From the NCBI RefSeq assembly GCF_026914265.1, contig NC_069135.1, positions 10,824,887-10,888,886 of the forward strand: a stretch of 64,000 nucleotides of DNA, written 5' to 3'. The stretch is from Mya arenaria (taxonomy: Eukaryota; Mollusca; Bivalvia; Myida; Myidae). Shown here piece by piece: positions 63,986-64,000 of the stretch. How positions within the stretch are numbered: position 1 is the stretch's first letter; the number at the start of each line of letters is the position of its first letter. The notes below the pieces were generated by a model. That model had not been told where the DNA came from. It was given only the letters and a program-made list of their open reading frames with translations, and did no database searches. A program made the position numbers and the translations under genes.

Positions 63986-64000
63986 TTTTATTACATATCT

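Overview
The window is animal nuclear DNA: AT-rich, intron-containing, packed with tandem and inverted-repeat elements. Gene content and repeat style suggest a lophotrochozoan, most likely a bivalve mollusc; the species cannot be fixed from sequence alone. All gene models were spliced by eye using GT-AG borders, reading phase and family recall.

Layout. (1) 1-3980: mostly non-coding, with a possible two-exon fragment of an unknown minus-strand gene and a TG microsatellite. (2) 3990-11890, plus strand: a complete 11-exon SSUH2-like gene (about 400 aa, DnaJ-type cysteine repeats). (3) About 12330-20345: one roughly 8-kb minisatellite array (44-bp unit), split by a TTAA-flanked inverted-repeat element. 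(4) 20661/23852-45326, plus strand: IMMP2L, the mitochondrial inner-membrane peptidase subunit 2, in five clear coding exons. Its 19-kb second coding intron contains, on the opposite strand, an intronless LRRN-type neuronal leucine-rich-repeat receptor gene (34547-36742). Human LRRN3 is likewise nested inside IMMP2L, so this looks like a very old nested pair. (5) 47.7-64 kb: degraded duplicate material from the same locus: relics of IMMP2L coding exons 4 and 5, an inverted LRRN pseudogene (49511-51556), a direct copy of the intron flank (53.08-58.1 kb), and at the right edge a further stretch matching intron sequence just before IMMP2L coding exon 3. (6) Inside that duplicate, 58.1-63.0 kb is extra DNA carrying a minus-strand, multi-exon Mutator-like transposase gene.

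The genes do not form a functional pathway. SSUH2 is a zinc-finger-like protein of poorly known role, IMMP2L processes mitochondrial proteins, and the LRRN protein is a cell-surface adhesion/signalling receptor. The window's interest lies in its architecture: the nested pair, its decayed and partly inverted duplication, and mobile elements whose presence or absence gives a relative order of events.
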